DNA from: Methanooceanicella nereidis
GTDB lineage: Archaea > Halobacteriota > Methanocellia > Methanocellales > Methanocellaceae
Assembly (NCBI RefSeq): GCF_021023085.1
Contig: NZ_PGCK01000005.1
Span: forward strand, 62,001 to 126,000
Length of the DNA stretch: 64,000 nt
Reading direction: 5' to 3'
Shown here: one piece after another, positions 42,248 to 51,871 of the stretch
Numbering within the stretch: the first letter of the stretch is position 1
Layout: every line of letters begins with the position of its first letter
The notes under the pieces: model-generated
Told to the model about the DNA's origin: nothing
Database searches by the model: none
Seen by the model: the letters and a program-made list of their open reading frames with translations, nothing else
Translations under genes and position numbers: made by a program

Positions 42248-42570
42248 TAACCATAAAGGGCTCTAAGGCACACTAAATTGCTAACCACAAAGCGCACGAA
42301 GGCGAACATGGACCACTAGCTCTCACCACAAAGCGCACAACGAGCACAAGGGAACACTAGCTCTCACCACAAAGCGCACAACGGGCACAAGGGAACACTA
42401 GCTCTCACCACAAAGCGCTCAAAGGCGAGTAAGGTACACAAAATTTTTTGTATATAATAATTATCTTCTAAAAAAAGTCCTTTGTGAACCTTCGAGCCCG
42501 TTGAGCGCTTAGTGGTGAAAAATAGTGGTCCTTCGAGCCCATAGAGCGCTTAGTGGTGAAAAAATAGTCC
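42248..42570. repeat. CACAAAG-type hairpin repeat, locus 3
   Basis: Four left-arm units (CACCACAAAGCGCACAACG type) alternate with CTAGCTCT, then a core in inverse orientation to locus 1 (AATTATCTTCTAAAAAAAGT). Two right-arm units follow (CCTTCGAGCCC...GCGCTTAGTGGTGAAAA). Tandem duplication of about 46 bp is evident within the left arm. The element occupies most of the rpiA-moaD gap. Confidence 0.85.
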
Positions 42571-42689
42571 ATATTCACCTTTGTTGTATGCATGATCAAT
42601 AATACGCCAGTAATTCTTCGATAAAGTGATCATGTACGGCAAAAACTTTAGTCGCTGTGTACAAAATATTTTAAAGATCGATCTTAAGA

Positions 42690-42980
42690 TCAGCCGCCTG
42701 ATACCGGCGGGAATATGGCGAGCTCGTCGCCTTCTTTGATCTGCGCGGCCATGCCCTTGCCGGACTTTACATCCTTTCCGTTCAGAAGTACGTTGACGTA
42801 AGGCTTTATCTCGCCGTCCTGCAGCATGAGGGGGCCGAGGCCAGGATATTCGGATATAAGGGAAGATATCACGTCCCTTATCGTATCGCCGGCGACATCG
42901 ATCTCGATGTCCTTCTTGCGCGTGACTTCCCGGAAGTTCGCAAACAGCTTTATCTTGATCTTAACAGTAACAGTAGCCAT
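42690..42980 (-). CDS. MoaD/ThiS-like sulfur carrier or SAMP-type protein
   Basis: This ubiquitin-fold protein of 96 residues ends in Gly-Gly (FPPVSGG), the C-terminus that is adenylated and thiocarboxylated in MoaD and conjugated to proteins in archaeal SAMPs. The fold is visible in KIKLFANFREVTRKKDIEI and NVLLNGKDV...GDELAIFPP. The start is ATG 42980; an upstream GTG adds five residues. A moaA gene lies 5 kb away. It could serve molybdopterin or tungstopterin synthesis or act as a protein modifier. Two DUF2111 genes are transcribed towards it. Confidence 0.85.
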   Translation of the reverse strand: MATVTVKIKIKLFANFREVTRKKDIEIDVAGDTIRDVISSLISEYPGLGPLMLQDGEIKPYVNVLLNGKDVKSGKGMAAQIKEGDELAIFPPVSGG

Positions 42981-43036
42981 GTAACAGCATTCCACTTTGA
43001 CGCGGAGGGTTATAAAAATTATGCTCAGGCAGCCGG

Positions 43037-43417
43037 TTACTCCCGACCGCCCACCTGCTTATACACTTTCATGTACTGGTCCATCATCGACTTGATCTCG
43101 AGAGATCCTGTCGCGTCGACCACTCCTACGGCCGCTATGGCCTCCCCTCCGACAAGTATCGGGGCGACGATCACAGGGATGTCTTTATAGATCCCCGATG
43201 CCGGTACGGTCTTTATAAGCTTCTTTTCAGCAAGGCATTGCTCCAGTATCGGACCGGTATAATCTCTTGATATAACGGCACCATCCTCGATCCGCAGGCC
43301 GGGCTTATTCTTGCTCCTGGCTGTCACAGGCAGGTTGCCGAACAGCGAATGGATGCACATGGCAAGCTCGATGAGGTCGTTTGCAGTGGAATCCGGGGTT
43401 ATGGTGATCTGAGCCAT
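43037..43417 (-). CDS. DUF2111 protein, copy 1
   Basis: This 126-residue soluble protein belongs to the methanogen-associated DUF2111 family as I recognise it. The N-terminal helix (ANDLIELAMCIHSLFGNLPV) is followed by GLRIEDGAVISRDYTGPILEQ and PVIVAPILVGGEAIAAVGVVD. The last segment, with its repeated IAAVGVVDATG, looks like a GAF/PAS-type small-molecule sensor core. Its function is unknown. A paralogue lies 50 bases upstream on the same strand, and the MoaD-like gene follows. Confidence 0.8.
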   Translation of the reverse strand: MAQITITPDSTANDLIELAMCIHSLFGNLPVTARSKNKPGLRIEDGAVISRDYTGPILEQCLAEKKLIKTVPASGIYKDIPVIVAPILVGGEAIAAVGVVDATGSLEIKSMMDQYMKVYKQVGGRE

Positions 43418-43467
43418 GATTATTCTTTACGCGACTGAAGCTATTATATTTTTGCAACAGGATAAAT

Positions 43468-43869
43468 CTAAGGGGGCCACATCTGTAATTGCATGCGCAC
43501 GCGAGTTGTTACATCGACGAACTCTTTTAAGGTCAGCATTCCTGAAGTATCGATAATGCCTATCGCGGCTACGTTATTACCCTCCCTGTCCCTTACAGGG
43601 GAAATGAAAATCGGTAAACCCGTATGCTTTCCCATATTCACATTAGTACGTATCACATCGCCCATGTCATCGAATAAAGCGCAGTCGAGTTCATTGCATA
43701 GCTGCTCGCCGTCGTTGACGGCACCATCCTCTACCATCACACCTTCTCCAAGCCTGCTTTTTATGATAACTGGCATCCTGCCGATGAGATTATGCAAGCA
43801 CATGGCAAGAGATGCCAGCCCTATTCCGGGGACGTCAGGGGATATTGTCAATAGTCGCATTATATCCAT
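43468..43869 (-). CDS. DUF2111 protein, copy 2
   Basis: This tandem paralogue (133 aa) has aligned segments: LASLAMCLHNLIGRMPVIIK, GVMVEDGAVNDGEQL and PIFISPVRDREGNNVAAIGIID. Compared with copy 1 it retains the VEDGAV and AAIGIID motifs but differs in the middle. The divergence indicates an old duplication. ATG 43869 or the in-frame ATG 43860 could start it. It lies upstream of copy 1 in a likely operon. Paired sensors in series are unusual and worth noting. Confidence 0.8.
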   Translation of the reverse strand: MDIMRLLTISPDVPGIGLASLAMCLHNLIGRMPVIIKSRLGEGVMVEDGAVNDGEQLCNELDCALFDDMGDVIRTNVNMGKHTGLPIFISPVRDREGNNVAAIGIIDTSGMLTLKEFVDVTTRVRMQLQMWPP

Positions 43870-44135
43870 CTCTACAAAAAAATTATAAATATATTATCGA
43901 GAAAATAAACATAATGTCCAGAGGACGCCGGCCATTATCATAAGTCGCCAGACAACAGATGCCGAAAGCCGGATCAATCCGGACCGCATTGATATTCTTT
44001 ATTTTATCATATGTTCGAATGATACATGTTCAGACGCGTATAATTATAATATATAATCATTAGAATAATATGCTATTTACGGTGGCATAGGAAGCTTTTA
44101 ATACTTATAATAATATTTGACCATCTCGTATCTTT

Positions 44136-44777
44136 ATGCTGGACATAGCTTTCAATGATAAATTGTTCATACATGCTCTGGTAGGCATATTCGTTATTGT
44201 AAATCCATTCGGTAATGTCCCGCTTTTCATATCACTTACCTCTAAATTCACCGCGGCTGAGAGGAAGCACGCCATTATCAAATCAGTGGTGATCGCCACA
44301 GCCATACTGCTGGTATTTGCGCTTATAGGAAAGATCGTTTTTGACCTTCTTAACGTCACGTTAAGCTCGCTGAGAGTCGCCGGCGGCCTGCTGCTCCTCG
44401 CTATCGCATTCGATATGCTTATGGGGAAAAGCCCGGCCTCCAAGATAGACGAGTCCGAGGAAAGAGAAAGCGTGGCCGTTACGCCTATGGCGACACCGCT
44501 CATAGCCGGCCCGGGTGCGATGAGCACCGTGATGATACTGATGAACGAGGCAGCCACCCCGGTGCTAAAAGGCTCGATAATAGCCGCCATATTGATCGCC
44601 ATGGGAGCCGCGTTCATAATCCTGATAAACTCGGAACTTGTGTTTAATATCATCAAAAAGGATGGCTCGCGGGTACTGACCAAGATCATGGGCATAGTGC
44701 TGGCGACGATCGCCATAGAGATGATGGTGAACGGGCTGATAATAGCCTTCCCGGTGCTTACGGGCATAAGCGTTTAG
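44136..44777 (+). CDS. MarC family membrane protein
   Basis: This is an integral membrane protein of the MarC/UPF0056 family, with six predicted helices and 213 residues. The N-terminal FIHALVGIFVIVNPFGNVPLF and the repeated TPLIAGPGAMSTVMILMNEA segment are family signatures. The MarC name derives from the mar locus, but the physiological substrate is unsettled; small-molecule or amino acid export has been suggested for relatives. The gene stands alone, with a TATA-rich upstream region. Confidence 0.9.
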   Translation: MLDIAFNDKLFIHALVGIFVIVNPFGNVPLFISLTSKFTAAERKHAIIKSVVIATAILLVFALIGKIVFDLLNVTLSSLRVAGGLLLLAIAFDMLMGKSPASKIDESEERESVAVTPMATPLIAGPGAMSTVMILMNEAATPVLKGSIIAAILIAMGAAFIILINSELVFNIIKKDGSRVLTKIMGIVLATIAIEMMVNGLIIAFPVLTGISV

Positions 44778-45234
44778 ACCCTGATATTTAATTTTTTACA
44801 TATTTATATAAATAAACTTTATTTCCCTTGTATAAAATTTATCAGGATGCCGTACGGCAATAATTAAATATAATACTAGAAAAATAAGGTTAGACGTTTA
44901 AAAGTGATGACAGATAAATATCATATAATAATTTTATAACAAAACAGGACATATTATAATTATAACCAACGTAATATCAAGCAAGAACTAAAGAAGTCCT
45001 TATCAGAAAATAAAATATAGAGTATATAAGATAGGAAAAGATAGAAGACCACTGGAAAAATAATTAAAAGTATGAAATGATCATGATGATAAACCCGGTC
45101 CATAAAGGTATTATCCGGCAGCTTCGGGCTGATCGACAATCGCTGAAGATTTGACGCTCAAGATATCTGAAGAACAAAAGATCAAATGGCAGTGCTTTTA
45201 AAAGGATCCCTGGTGCGCTGCTGGTGGCATAAAG
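44778..45234. other. Long AT-rich leader region of the response regulator gene
   Basis: This 457-bp stretch has no convincing ORF and is very AT-rich. TATA-like words occur at several points (TTTATATAAATAA near 44805, GAGTATATAAGATAG near 45018). The last 120 bases are more GC-rich and contain short pairings (CAGC...GCTG around 45119-45130). If 45018 is the promoter, the mRNA would have a leader of about 190 bases. Confidence 0.4.
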
Positions 45235-45603
45235 ATGACTAACATTGCTATAGTTGATGATGAGCCAGATTTACAAAGACTATATAAATTAGCCCTGACA
45301 TCCAAAGGATATAATATAGTGTATATAGCAAATGACGGTGTCGATGCTATCGAAAAGAACAATAATTCGAACGTGAAACCGGATGTCATAATAATGGACC
45401 ACAGGATGCCCACAAAGAACGGTGTCGAGACCACGAAGGATATACTGACAAACAATCCCGGGATCAAGATCATTTTCGTCTCCGCGGACGAGGCAGTGGA
45501 AAAAGAAGCAAAGGATGCCGGAGCGATCCGTTTTCTAAAGAAGCCGATATCCCTTAGAGACCTTTTAAAAAATATAGACGAAGTTGCCGCGAACAGCAAC
45601 TAG
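45235..45603 (+). CDS. Stand-alone response regulator receiver (CheY-like)
   Basis: This single receiver domain of 122 residues has the acidic pair in IVDDEPDLQ, the phospho-acceptor Asp in VIIMDHRMPTKNG (residue ~52), the Ser in FVSADE and the Lys in FLKKPIS. No output domain is present, so it must act by protein contacts. No histidine kinase is encoded nearby. It converges with ilvD, one base apart. The long AT-rich upstream region is unusual for such a small gene. Confidence 0.92.
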   Translation: MTNIAIVDDEPDLQRLYKLALTSKGYNIVYIANDGVDAIEKNNNSNVKPDVIIMDHRMPTKNGVETTKDILTNNPGIKIIFVSADEAVEKEAKDAGAIRFLKKPISLRDLLKNIDEVAANSN

Positions 45604-45604
45604 A

Positions 45605-47251
45605 TCATCTTATCAGGCCGCCGGAAGAGGCGGAAGTGACATTTTTCACGTACCTTGACAGGTAGCCCCTGAGCTGTTTCCTCTTTGGCACGAAAGACCT
45701 CTTTCTTGCCTCGATCTCATCAGCGTCCAGCTTTACTTCGATTTTTTTGCCGGGGATGTCTATCTCTATTATGTCCCCTTCCTTCAACAACCCTATCATG
45801 CCGCCGTCAACGGCTTCAGGGCTGACATGCCCTATGCACGGCCCTCTTGTGCCCCCGGAGAACCTTCCGTCCGTTATCAACGCGACCGAATCGCTAAGGC
45901 CAAGGCCTGCGATCGCCGAAGTCGGGCTTAGCATTTCCGGCATTCCAGGGCCTCCGCGGGGGCCGACATACCGTATCACGACAACATCCCCTGCCTTGAT
46001 CTCCCCTCCGAGTATCGCCTTAATGGCGTCCTCTTCCGAGTCGAACACCCTGGCCTTTCCGGTGAACCTTAACATGTTCTCGTTCACGGCGCCGCTTTTT
46101 ACGACAGCGCCCTCTAACGCGAGGTTACCGTATAGTACGGTTATGCCGCCGGTGGCGTGGACCGGAGAGTCCATGCTTCTGATCACCTGTTCATCATTGA
46201 TCCTCGCCTCTTTTGCTATGGCCATTAACGACTTGCCGCTCACGGTGGGAGTGTCCTTAAGAAGGGGTGATATCCGCTTGATGACCGCTGGTATGCCGCC
46301 CGCCTCATCGAGATCTTTCATCGTGTAGGGGCCTCCCGGGCTCATATGGCATATATGCGGCGTCTCGCTGCTGATCCGGTCAAAATCATTTAGCTCCAGA
46401 GGGATGTCCCCTTCGGCGGCGATGGCGGTCAGGTGCAGAACCGTGTTCGTCGACCCGCCTATGGCCATGTCCACGCGAATGGCGTTCTCGAACGATCCTT
46501 TTGAGACGATGTCAAGAGGCTTTATATCTTTCATGGCGAGCTCGACTGCACGCCTGCCGCTCTCGTATGCGATGCGGTACTTGGAGCCGCTTACCGCGTG
46601 GGATGTGGCGCATCCCGGAAGCGACAGCCCGAGCGCCTCTGTCAGGCATGCCATCGTATTGGCAGTATAAAGACCCTGGCAGCTTCCGCACCCCGGACAG
46701 CACGCGTCCTCTATAAGCTTTAGCTCCTCTTCGGTCATCTTCCCGGCCTGCACGTTGCCTATGCCTTCGAATGACGATATCAGTGTCAGGTCTTTTCCAT
46801 TCAGCCTTCCGGGAAGCATGGGACCGCCGGTGACCGCGATACAGGGTATGTTGAGCCTTAACGCGGCCATGAGCATTCCCGGGACGATCTTATCGCAGGA
46901 GCCGAGCATTACGATACCGTCAAACCTGTGAGCCTCCACCATAAGCTCTATGGAGTCCGCGACTATTTCACGTGACGGGAGCGAGTACTTCATGCCTTCA
47001 TGGCCCATGGCGATGCCGTCGCATATCCCTATGGTACCGAACTCGAAAGGCACTCCCCCGGCCTCCCTTATGCCCTGCCTGACCTTCTCCGCAAGCTCGT
47101 TCAGGTGCTTATGCCCGGGAACGATGTCGTTCCACGCGTTGGCTATGCCTATGAACGGCTTATCCATATCGGAGTCAGTGACCCCGACGGATTTAAGGAG
47201 CGCCCTGTGAGGCGTCCTTGTCATACCTTTTTTCACTGTGTCGCTTCGCAT
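45605..47251 (-). CDS. ilvD: Dihydroxy-acid dehydratase
   Basis: IlvD dehydrates dihydroxy-isovalerate and dihydroxy-methylvalerate in valine, leucine and isoleucine synthesis, and carries an Fe-S cluster. Signatures are [37 protein letters not shown] and the C-terminal [21 protein letters not shown] (described in part). The length of 548 aa is normal, with [19 protein letters not shown] at the start. The gene is not in an ilv operon here; an AT-rich spacer with promoters lies upstream. Confidence 0.97.
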   Translation of the reverse strand: MRSDTVKKGMTRTPHRALLKSVGVTDSDMDKPFIGIANAWNDIVPGHKHLNELAEKVRQGIREAGGVPFEFGTIGICDGIAMGHEGMKYSLPSREIVADSIELMVEAHRFDGIVMLGSCDKIVPGMLMAALRLNIPCIAVTGGPMLPGRLNGKDLTLISSFEGIGNVQAGKMTEEELKLIEDACCPGCGSCQGLYTANTMACLTEALGLSLPGCATSHAVSGSKYRIAYESGRRAVELAMKDIKPLDIVSKGSFENAIRVDMAIGGSTNTVLHLTAIAAEGDIPLELNDFDRISSETPHICHMSPGGPYTMKDLDEAGGIPAVIKRISPLLKDTPTVSGKSLMAIAKEARINDEQVIRSMDSPVHATGGITVLYGNLALEGAVVKSGAVNENMLRFTGKARVFDSEEDAIKAILGGEIKAGDVVVIRYVGPRGGPGMPEMLSPTSAIAGLGLSDSVALITDGRFSGGTRGPCIGHVSPEAVDGGMIGLLKEGDIIEIDIPGKKIEVKLDADEIEARKRSFVPKRKQLRGYLSRYVKNVTSASSGGLIR

Positions 47252-47495
47252 CGTAATACACCGAAGATAAAATGAATGTTATAGATTTGCTTATTTACTA
47301 CATCTTTTAAATGTATTCCCGTACATATTCGGTATTTCATATATAGCATTTTATAGGTAATCATGACTGATTACAGGTCATAATTATTATTATGATATTT
47401 ATTAAATATTTTTATAAAACATAGGATAGGTAGGAAAACGATATATTCTATTAATTTCAATAAGTAAGCATTAATCTGTAAAACGGCGGGAGAGC

Positions 47496-47744
47496 ATGGA
47501 AAGACCTTTTACGAACACTAACCCCAACATTGTCTTACGTCGCATGTATATATACAAAGAGGAAGAGGACGAGGACGAAAAAAAGTATTATGTCATGGCT
47601 GAGCAGGACAATGGCCGGAGACGATTCGTCACAAAGTTCAGGCTCAGGGATGACGCCGTGAGATATCTCAGGGACTACGCCAAGCGAGAGAACTGGAAAG
47701 TCCACGGGGAAGAGATCTTCAGGCCGATGGGCGGCAAAAGATAA
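47496..47744 (+). CDS. Small charged protein of unknown function (82 aa)
   Basis: This small protein has a strongly acidic stretch (YKEEEDEDEKKYYVMAEQD) flanked by basic segments and ends FRPMGGKR. The order of strands and helix (RRRFVTKFRLRDDAVRYLRD) would suit a small nucleic-acid- or protein-binding domain. No family is recognised. GGGAG five bases before the ATG and an AT-rich promoter upstream support expression. It lies 167 bp before moaA on the same strand. Confidence 0.7.
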   Translation: MERPFTNTNPNIVLRRMYIYKEEEDEDEKKYYVMAEQDNGRRRFVTKFRLRDDAVRYLRDYAKRENWKVHGEEIFRPMGGKR

Positions 47745-47911
47745 AACTTTCGACTATTTTTCATAAAATGGATATTACCATAAATAGTAATTTTTATAGA
47801 TAACCAGTAACGGGCAATGGTATCAAAAACTTATTAAGGTATTAGCTTATAACACTTGTAATTAAGCTATTCCAGATAGTTAACGTAAAATGAAAAAGGT
47901 AATGATATTCG

Positions 47912-48805
47912 ATGTCGGAATCACTGGTTGACGCCTATAGCAGAAAGATCTCAAGTTTACGAATTTCCATTACGAACAGATGTAACCTTAAATGCCTGTA
48001 TTGCCACAATGAGGGCGAGCAGGACAGCGGTAACGAGATCACCGTCGAAGAGATCGCACGGCTGGCGCGGATCACGTCAAAGTACGGCGTCGATAAAATA
48101 AAATTTTCCGGCGGAGAGCCCCTTGTTAGAAAAGATTTCGAGGATATACTCAGAGCCTTGCCGCCCATGAGAGACGTATCGGTGACCACGAACGGCACGC
48201 TGCTGGCCAAAAGGGCAAAAGGCCTGAAGGAAAGCGGCCTCAACCGTGTGAACGTCAGCCTGGATACGCTAAGCAAGGATCGTTTTGGCTTTATCACCAG
48301 ATGCGACAATAGCCACTTCGACAGGGTCCTCGACGGCATCAGCGCGGCCATAGATGCCGGCCTGACGCCCGTTAAGATCAATATGGTCTATCTTAAGGAT
48401 ATCAACGAGAACGAGATGGAAGATATGATCGATTTCGTAAGGAATAAGCCTCTTGTTCTCCAGGTCATCGAACTGATGAACTTCCAGGGCGTCTTCAAGT
48501 ACCATGCCGATGTTTCGGCCTTTGAAAGATCTCTGAAGGAAAGGGCCGATAAGATGGTCTGCCGCGAAATGCACCGCCGTACAAAATATTACCTCGACGG
48601 GGCTGAAGTGGAAGTCGTAAGGCCTATTGACAATTCCGAGTTCTGCATGAACTGCAACCGCTTGAGAGTGACCTCAGACTTTAAATTAAAGCCGTGCTTG
48701 CTCCGTAATGATAATCTTGTCGATGTCCGCGGCCTGAGCGACGAAGAGCTTGAGGAAAGATTAAAGTACGCGGTGAGCATACGCGAGCCGTTCTTTAAGC
48801 TATAA
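47912..48805 (+). CDS. moaA: GTP 3',8-cyclase MoaA
   Basis: MoaA is the radical SAM enzyme that starts molybdopterin (or tungstopterin) synthesis from GTP. The SAM cluster motif CNLKCLYC lies near residue 24, followed by KFSGGEPLVRKDF. The second cluster ligands are in FCMNCNRLRVTSDFKLKPC. The length of 297 aa is typical of archaeal MoaA. The last residues lack the double Gly tail (ending REPFFKL). The mofactor pathway partner may be the MoaD-like gene at 42690. Confidence 0.94.
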   Translation: MSESLVDAYSRKISSLRISITNRCNLKCLYCHNEGEQDSGNEITVEEIARLARITSKYGVDKIKFSGGEPLVRKDFEDILRALPPMRDVSVTTNGTLLAKRAKGLKESGLNRVNVSLDTLSKDRFGFITRCDNSHFDRVLDGISAAIDAGLTPVKINMVYLKDINENEMEDMIDFVRNKPLVLQVIELMNFQGVFKYHADVSAFERSLKERADKMVCREMHRRTKYYLDGAEVEVVRPIDNSEFCMNCNRLRVTSDFKLKPCLLRNDNLVDVRGLSDEELEERLKYAVSIREPFFKL

Positions 48806-48865
48806 GGGCTTTAACCCTTACGCCAGCACCATTCCCGCCATACAAGGTAAAAGACATACTTCTTT

Positions 48866-49016
48866 TTCACCACAAAGGTTACCAAGGACCACCAGTTTCC
48901 ACCACAAAGCGCTCTAAGGGCTCGAGGGTTCACAAAGGACTTTTTTAGAAGAATTAGCATATACTTAAAAAAGTCTTTTGTGTACCTTATTCGCCGTTGT
49001 GCGCTCCCATGAATAA
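48866..49016. repeat. CACAAAG-type hairpin repeat, locus 4
   Basis: Left-arm units (CACCACAAAGGTTACCAAGG and CACCACAAAGCGCTCTAAGG) are followed by a core (GGACTTTTTTAGAAGAATTA, then ATATAC and a run of A) and a short right arm (TTTTGTGTACCTTATTCGCC, then GTTGTGCGCTC). It has the same architecture as locus 1. It is located just after moaA. Confidence 0.8.
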
Positions 49017-49080
49017 CTTTTTGATGGTCTCTGTAAAGACTTGCATGTAACATCTATTACGGGATCGATGTTCTGCAGTT

Positions 49081-49616
49081 GTGCCTGTCGGATGGCAGGT
49101 AGGCACGTAACCTCACAGAAACACAGAACCACAAATTTTTTTTAGAATTTAAGGTCACGAAAACCCTAAGGTTCGCTCACCAAATCACCAAGGCTCTAGT
49201 ATCACCGTCAACGCACTAAAGTCTCAAATGCACGGCTCAACGCACTAACCTCTCCAAGTCACCAACGCTAAAACAAGACCCGAACATTCTCCAAACCACA
49301 AAAGTTCAATATCCCGGTCTGTGTTCCCCTTGACCTATAGCAGGGATATTTGTCGTGTAAGCGTCAACCGTGCAGTTAAAATTTAGTGTTTTTGGAGAAT
49401 GTTCGGGTCTTGTTTTAGCGTTGGTGACTTGGAGAGGTTAGTGCGTTGAGCCGAGCGTTTGGGCTGTTTGTGCGTTGACGGTGATACTGGAGCCCTTTGT
49501 GGTTTGGTGAGTAAATTCTTAGTGCTTTTTGTGCACTTAAAAAATCATATAAAAAATTTTTTGTGTTTCCGTGTTTTTGTGAGGTTACGTGTCTGCCTGC
49601 CATCCGACAGGTACAA
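49081..49616. repeat. Giant inverted repeat (about 215-bp arms)
   Basis: The left arm, about 49081-49296, is the reverse complement of the right arm, about 49391-49616. The innermost 62 bp (49234-49295 and 49391-49452) match perfectly, and the outer parts match with changes and indels. The 95-bp centre itself contains AATATCCC/GGGATATT. The outer ends (GATGGCAGG...CACAGAAACACAGAA) also resemble a single copy at 23280-23330. No coding potential is evident. It would form a large cruciform or RNA hairpin. Confidence 0.9.
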
Positions 49617-49694
49617 CCATAAAAACTTCATCTCAAAGACCAGTAAGTATGACACGTTCGTTCATTCTTAAAACCTGAGCAAAACACCGCTTAT

Positions 49695-49745
49695 CAAAGA
49701 TTTCGTGGTGAAAAATAGTGGTCCTTCGTGTCCTTTGTGGTTAGC
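49695..49745. repeat. CACAAAG-type repeat, half element (locus 5)
   Basis: Only right-arm units are present (TTTCGTGGTGAAAAATAGTGG, then CCTTCGTGTCCTTTGTGGTT). It sits between the giant inverted repeat and the NIF3 gene. It is probably a remnant of the family seen at 12700, 35805, 42248 and 48866. Confidence 0.65.
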
Positions 49746-49851
49746 TTGCATGATTTTTTATCGTACGTGTAAAGCTTATCTAAAAATGAGACTCCAAGCA
49801 TCACCGCAACACTCTATATAAGTCAGGTGGATATCTTAATCTGTAGATTTT

Positions 49852-50607
49852 ATGATGCTCAACGAGTTGATCTCAGTACTTGAAAATATCGCGCCCCCGG
49901 ATATGGCGGAGGACTTTGACGCCGGGAAGATAGGGCTTATAATAAAAGGTACGGACACGGTAAATAAAGTCGCGACAGCTCTCGACCCCACTACAGATGT
50001 CATAAAAAAGGCGATAGAAATGGACGCGCAAATGCTGATCACTCATCACACGCTCATATGGAGCCCGGTGAATAAGATCAGCGTCGGGCTTGGAAACCAG
50101 TTAAGGCTCCTGCTCGATAACGATATGTCGCTGTACTCGATGCACACTAATTATGACAGGGCAGAAGGCGGAGTGAACGATGTTCTTTCAGGCATGCTGG
50201 GGCTTAAAAGCGTTCAGGGGGCAGAGATGGGCAGGATCGGCATCGTGGACGAAATACCGCTAAGGGAATTCGCAAAACATGTCTCTGAAAAGCTCGGTTC
50301 GCCGGTGGAGTATACGGGAAATGGCAAAAAGAGGATAAAGAAAGTGCTGGTCATCGGAGGCAGCGGGTTCAAGGAAGGGCTGGGCATCGCCAAAAAGCTG
50401 AATGCTGACGCGATCGTATCGTCGGAGCTAAAGCATGACATTATCAGGGATAGCGATAATGTTGCGCTGATAAGCGCGCCCCATTATCATACCGAGGCAC
50501 CGGCCATGAAAGCTCTGGCAGAGCGACTTTCGACGTTCGTGCCTTCGGTTTTCATCGATGACCCTCCCGGCATCGAGGTGATCAGCTGCGGTGACAGAGA
50601 TATTTGA
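49852..50607 (+). CDS. NIF3-like dinuclear metal centre protein
   Basis: This is a member of the NIF3 (DUF34) family, hexameric proteins with a two-metal site whose biochemical role is unsettled; the label GTP cyclohydrolase type 2 is not established for archaea. Metal ligands are visible in MLITHHTLIW near residue 64 and in YSMHTNYDRAEGGVND. C-terminal ligands are expected in APHYHTEAPA. The length of 251 aa fits. TATA (CTATATAAG) about 35 bases upstream suggests a very short leader. It overlaps the SWIM gene. Confidence 0.92.
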   Translation: MMLNELISVLENIAPPDMAEDFDAGKIGLIIKGTDTVNKVATALDPTTDVIKKAIEMDAQMLITHHTLIWSPVNKISVGLGNQLRLLLDNDMSLYSMHTNYDRAEGGVNDVLSGMLGLKSVQGAEMGRIGIVDEIPLREFAKHVSEKLGSPVEYTGNGKKRIKKVLVIGGSGFKEGLGIAKKLNADAIVSSELKHDIIRDSDNVALISAPHYHTEAPAMKALAERLSTFVPSVFIDDPPGIEVISCGDRDI

Positions 50608-50944
50608 AGAGATCAGAGATGCGGGCTCCCTTACCGATGAGCTTGCCGAAAGGGTAGAGAAAGAGTATGGGGCCAGAGGCAAAAAGGCTATCGAAGCCTT
50701 CCGCTCGGGCAAGATTAAAAGGTACAGGGACTTTTTTGTCGTCGAAGGCAAGAAGGGAGAGTATATAGTCGAAGGGGATTTTTGCTCCTGCGACGATTAT
50801 CTCGGCAGGCTCTCTAAAAAAGGCGGGATATGCTATCACTCAATAGCGACGCGAATAGCCGACGCCACAGGCCGGTATGAAAAGGTCGATGAATGGTATA
50901 CGGATAAGTTACGCGGAAGGACGTATTTTAAAATAAAGAAGTGA
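50591..50944 (+). CDS. SWIM zinc-finger protein
   Basis: This 117-residue protein contains a SWIM domain: FCSCDDYLGRLSKKGGICYH gives the C-x-C-xn-C-x-H zinc ligands near residues 64-83. SWIM proteins in archaea are often linked to DNA repair or to RadA paralogues, but this one has no other domain and its partner is unknown. The GTG start lies within the end of the NIF3 gene (17-base overlap), so the two are translationally coupled. Confidence 0.88.
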   Translation: MTEIFEEIRDAGSLTDELAERVEKEYGARGKKAIEAFRSGKIKRYRDFFVVEGKKGEYIVEGDFCSCDDYLGRLSKKGGICYHSIATRIADATGRYEKVDEWYTDKLRGRTYFKIKK

Positions 50945-50956
50945 GCATGGGAACGC

Positions 50957-51799
50957 TCACGTGAACTCTTTGAACATCGGCATGCCGTTGCTGCCCGTAG
51001 GAACATAGATCACAGATTTATTGTTCAGGCTGTTTATCCAGTACCAGTACAGGTATTTTTCGTCTATGCTGTCCCTTATTATCGTATTCGAGTCGGCGAT
51101 ACCCTGGGCTTCGACCACTTTTCTCTTCGCCTCGAGCTCTTCGGCCTGAAGGACGAAGCTCATCCTTCCCACGTTCTGTTCTGCGGTTATCTTTGCCTCT
51201 ATGGAGTTCTGGACGCTTGGAGGCAGTTTCACGTTACGCAGCAATACCTGCTCGACTATGATACCCCTGGCGTTCAGTTTCATATTCAGCTCATCATATA
51301 TCTCGCCGCTTATCCTGTTGCGCTCCGCCGAATAGATGTCTTTGGCCTCATACCTGGCTATAACTTCTCTTATTACGCTCCTTATCTGCGGCCTGACTAT
51401 GACGTCGGCATAATCCGTTCCGACGCTCTTATAGACCTGGTCTGCCTTTTCCGGGTCCAGGCGGTATAGCACCGTCAGGTCAAGATCAACTGACAGGCCC
51501 TCTTTTGTCAGCGTGTTGACCGTATCGGAGCGTGTTTTCGTGCCCTCCTCTTCCAGAATGCTCATCGTATAGGCCTGCGTCTTTATCGACATTATCTTAA
51601 CATCAGCGAACGGGTTTTTAAAATGGAACCCGGCGTAGAGCTCATTTGCGTCCACGTTACCGAAAAGGTCATGGACCCCTACGCTGCCTGCCGGCACCAC
51701 GACTACGGGCGACAGCAGGCCCGTGACAAGGCTTACGACGATCAATAAAATGACAGCTATCAAAACAGCTGCAGAAGCGATCCCCACAGTATTTTTCAA
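50957..51799 (-). CDS. Prohibitin/SPFH-domain membrane protein
   Basis: One N-terminal membrane helix (residues 6-28) is followed by an SPFH (band 7) domain beginning VVVPAGSVGVHDLFGNVD. A helical region rich in Glu/Ala (EQNVGRMSFVLQAEELEAKR) comes next, with the ending WINSLNNKSVIYVP and MPMFKEF, as in prohibitins. Such proteins form large ring scaffolds in the membrane and modulate proteases or membrane domains. The length of 280 aa is normal. It converges with the SWIM gene and stands alone. Confidence 0.92.
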   Translation of the reverse strand: MKNTVGIASAAVLIAVILLIVVSLVTGLLSPVVVVPAGSVGVHDLFGNVDANELYAGFHFKNPFADVKIMSIKTQAYTMSILEEEGTKTRSDTVNTLTKEGLSVDLDLTVLYRLDPEKADQVYKSVGTDYADVIVRPQIRSVIREVIARYEAKDIYSAERNRISGEIYDELNMKLNARGIIVEQVLLRNVKLPPSVQNSIEAKITAEQNVGRMSFVLQAEELEAKRKVVEAQGIADSNTIIRDSIDEKYLYWYWINSLNNKSVIYVPTGSNGMPMFKEFT

Positions 51800-51871
51800 A
51801 TTTATACCTCTAAGGATAATATGAGTAAACGCTTGATAAATAATTTAAGTATATAGAGAATCATTGAAAAT

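Noticed and set aside
49459-49671. Plus-strand ORF of 70 codons in the giant inverted repeat
   Set aside because: It lies wholly in the right arm of the repeat and its downstream flank, with an opposite-strand counterpart in the left arm; no protein-like features.
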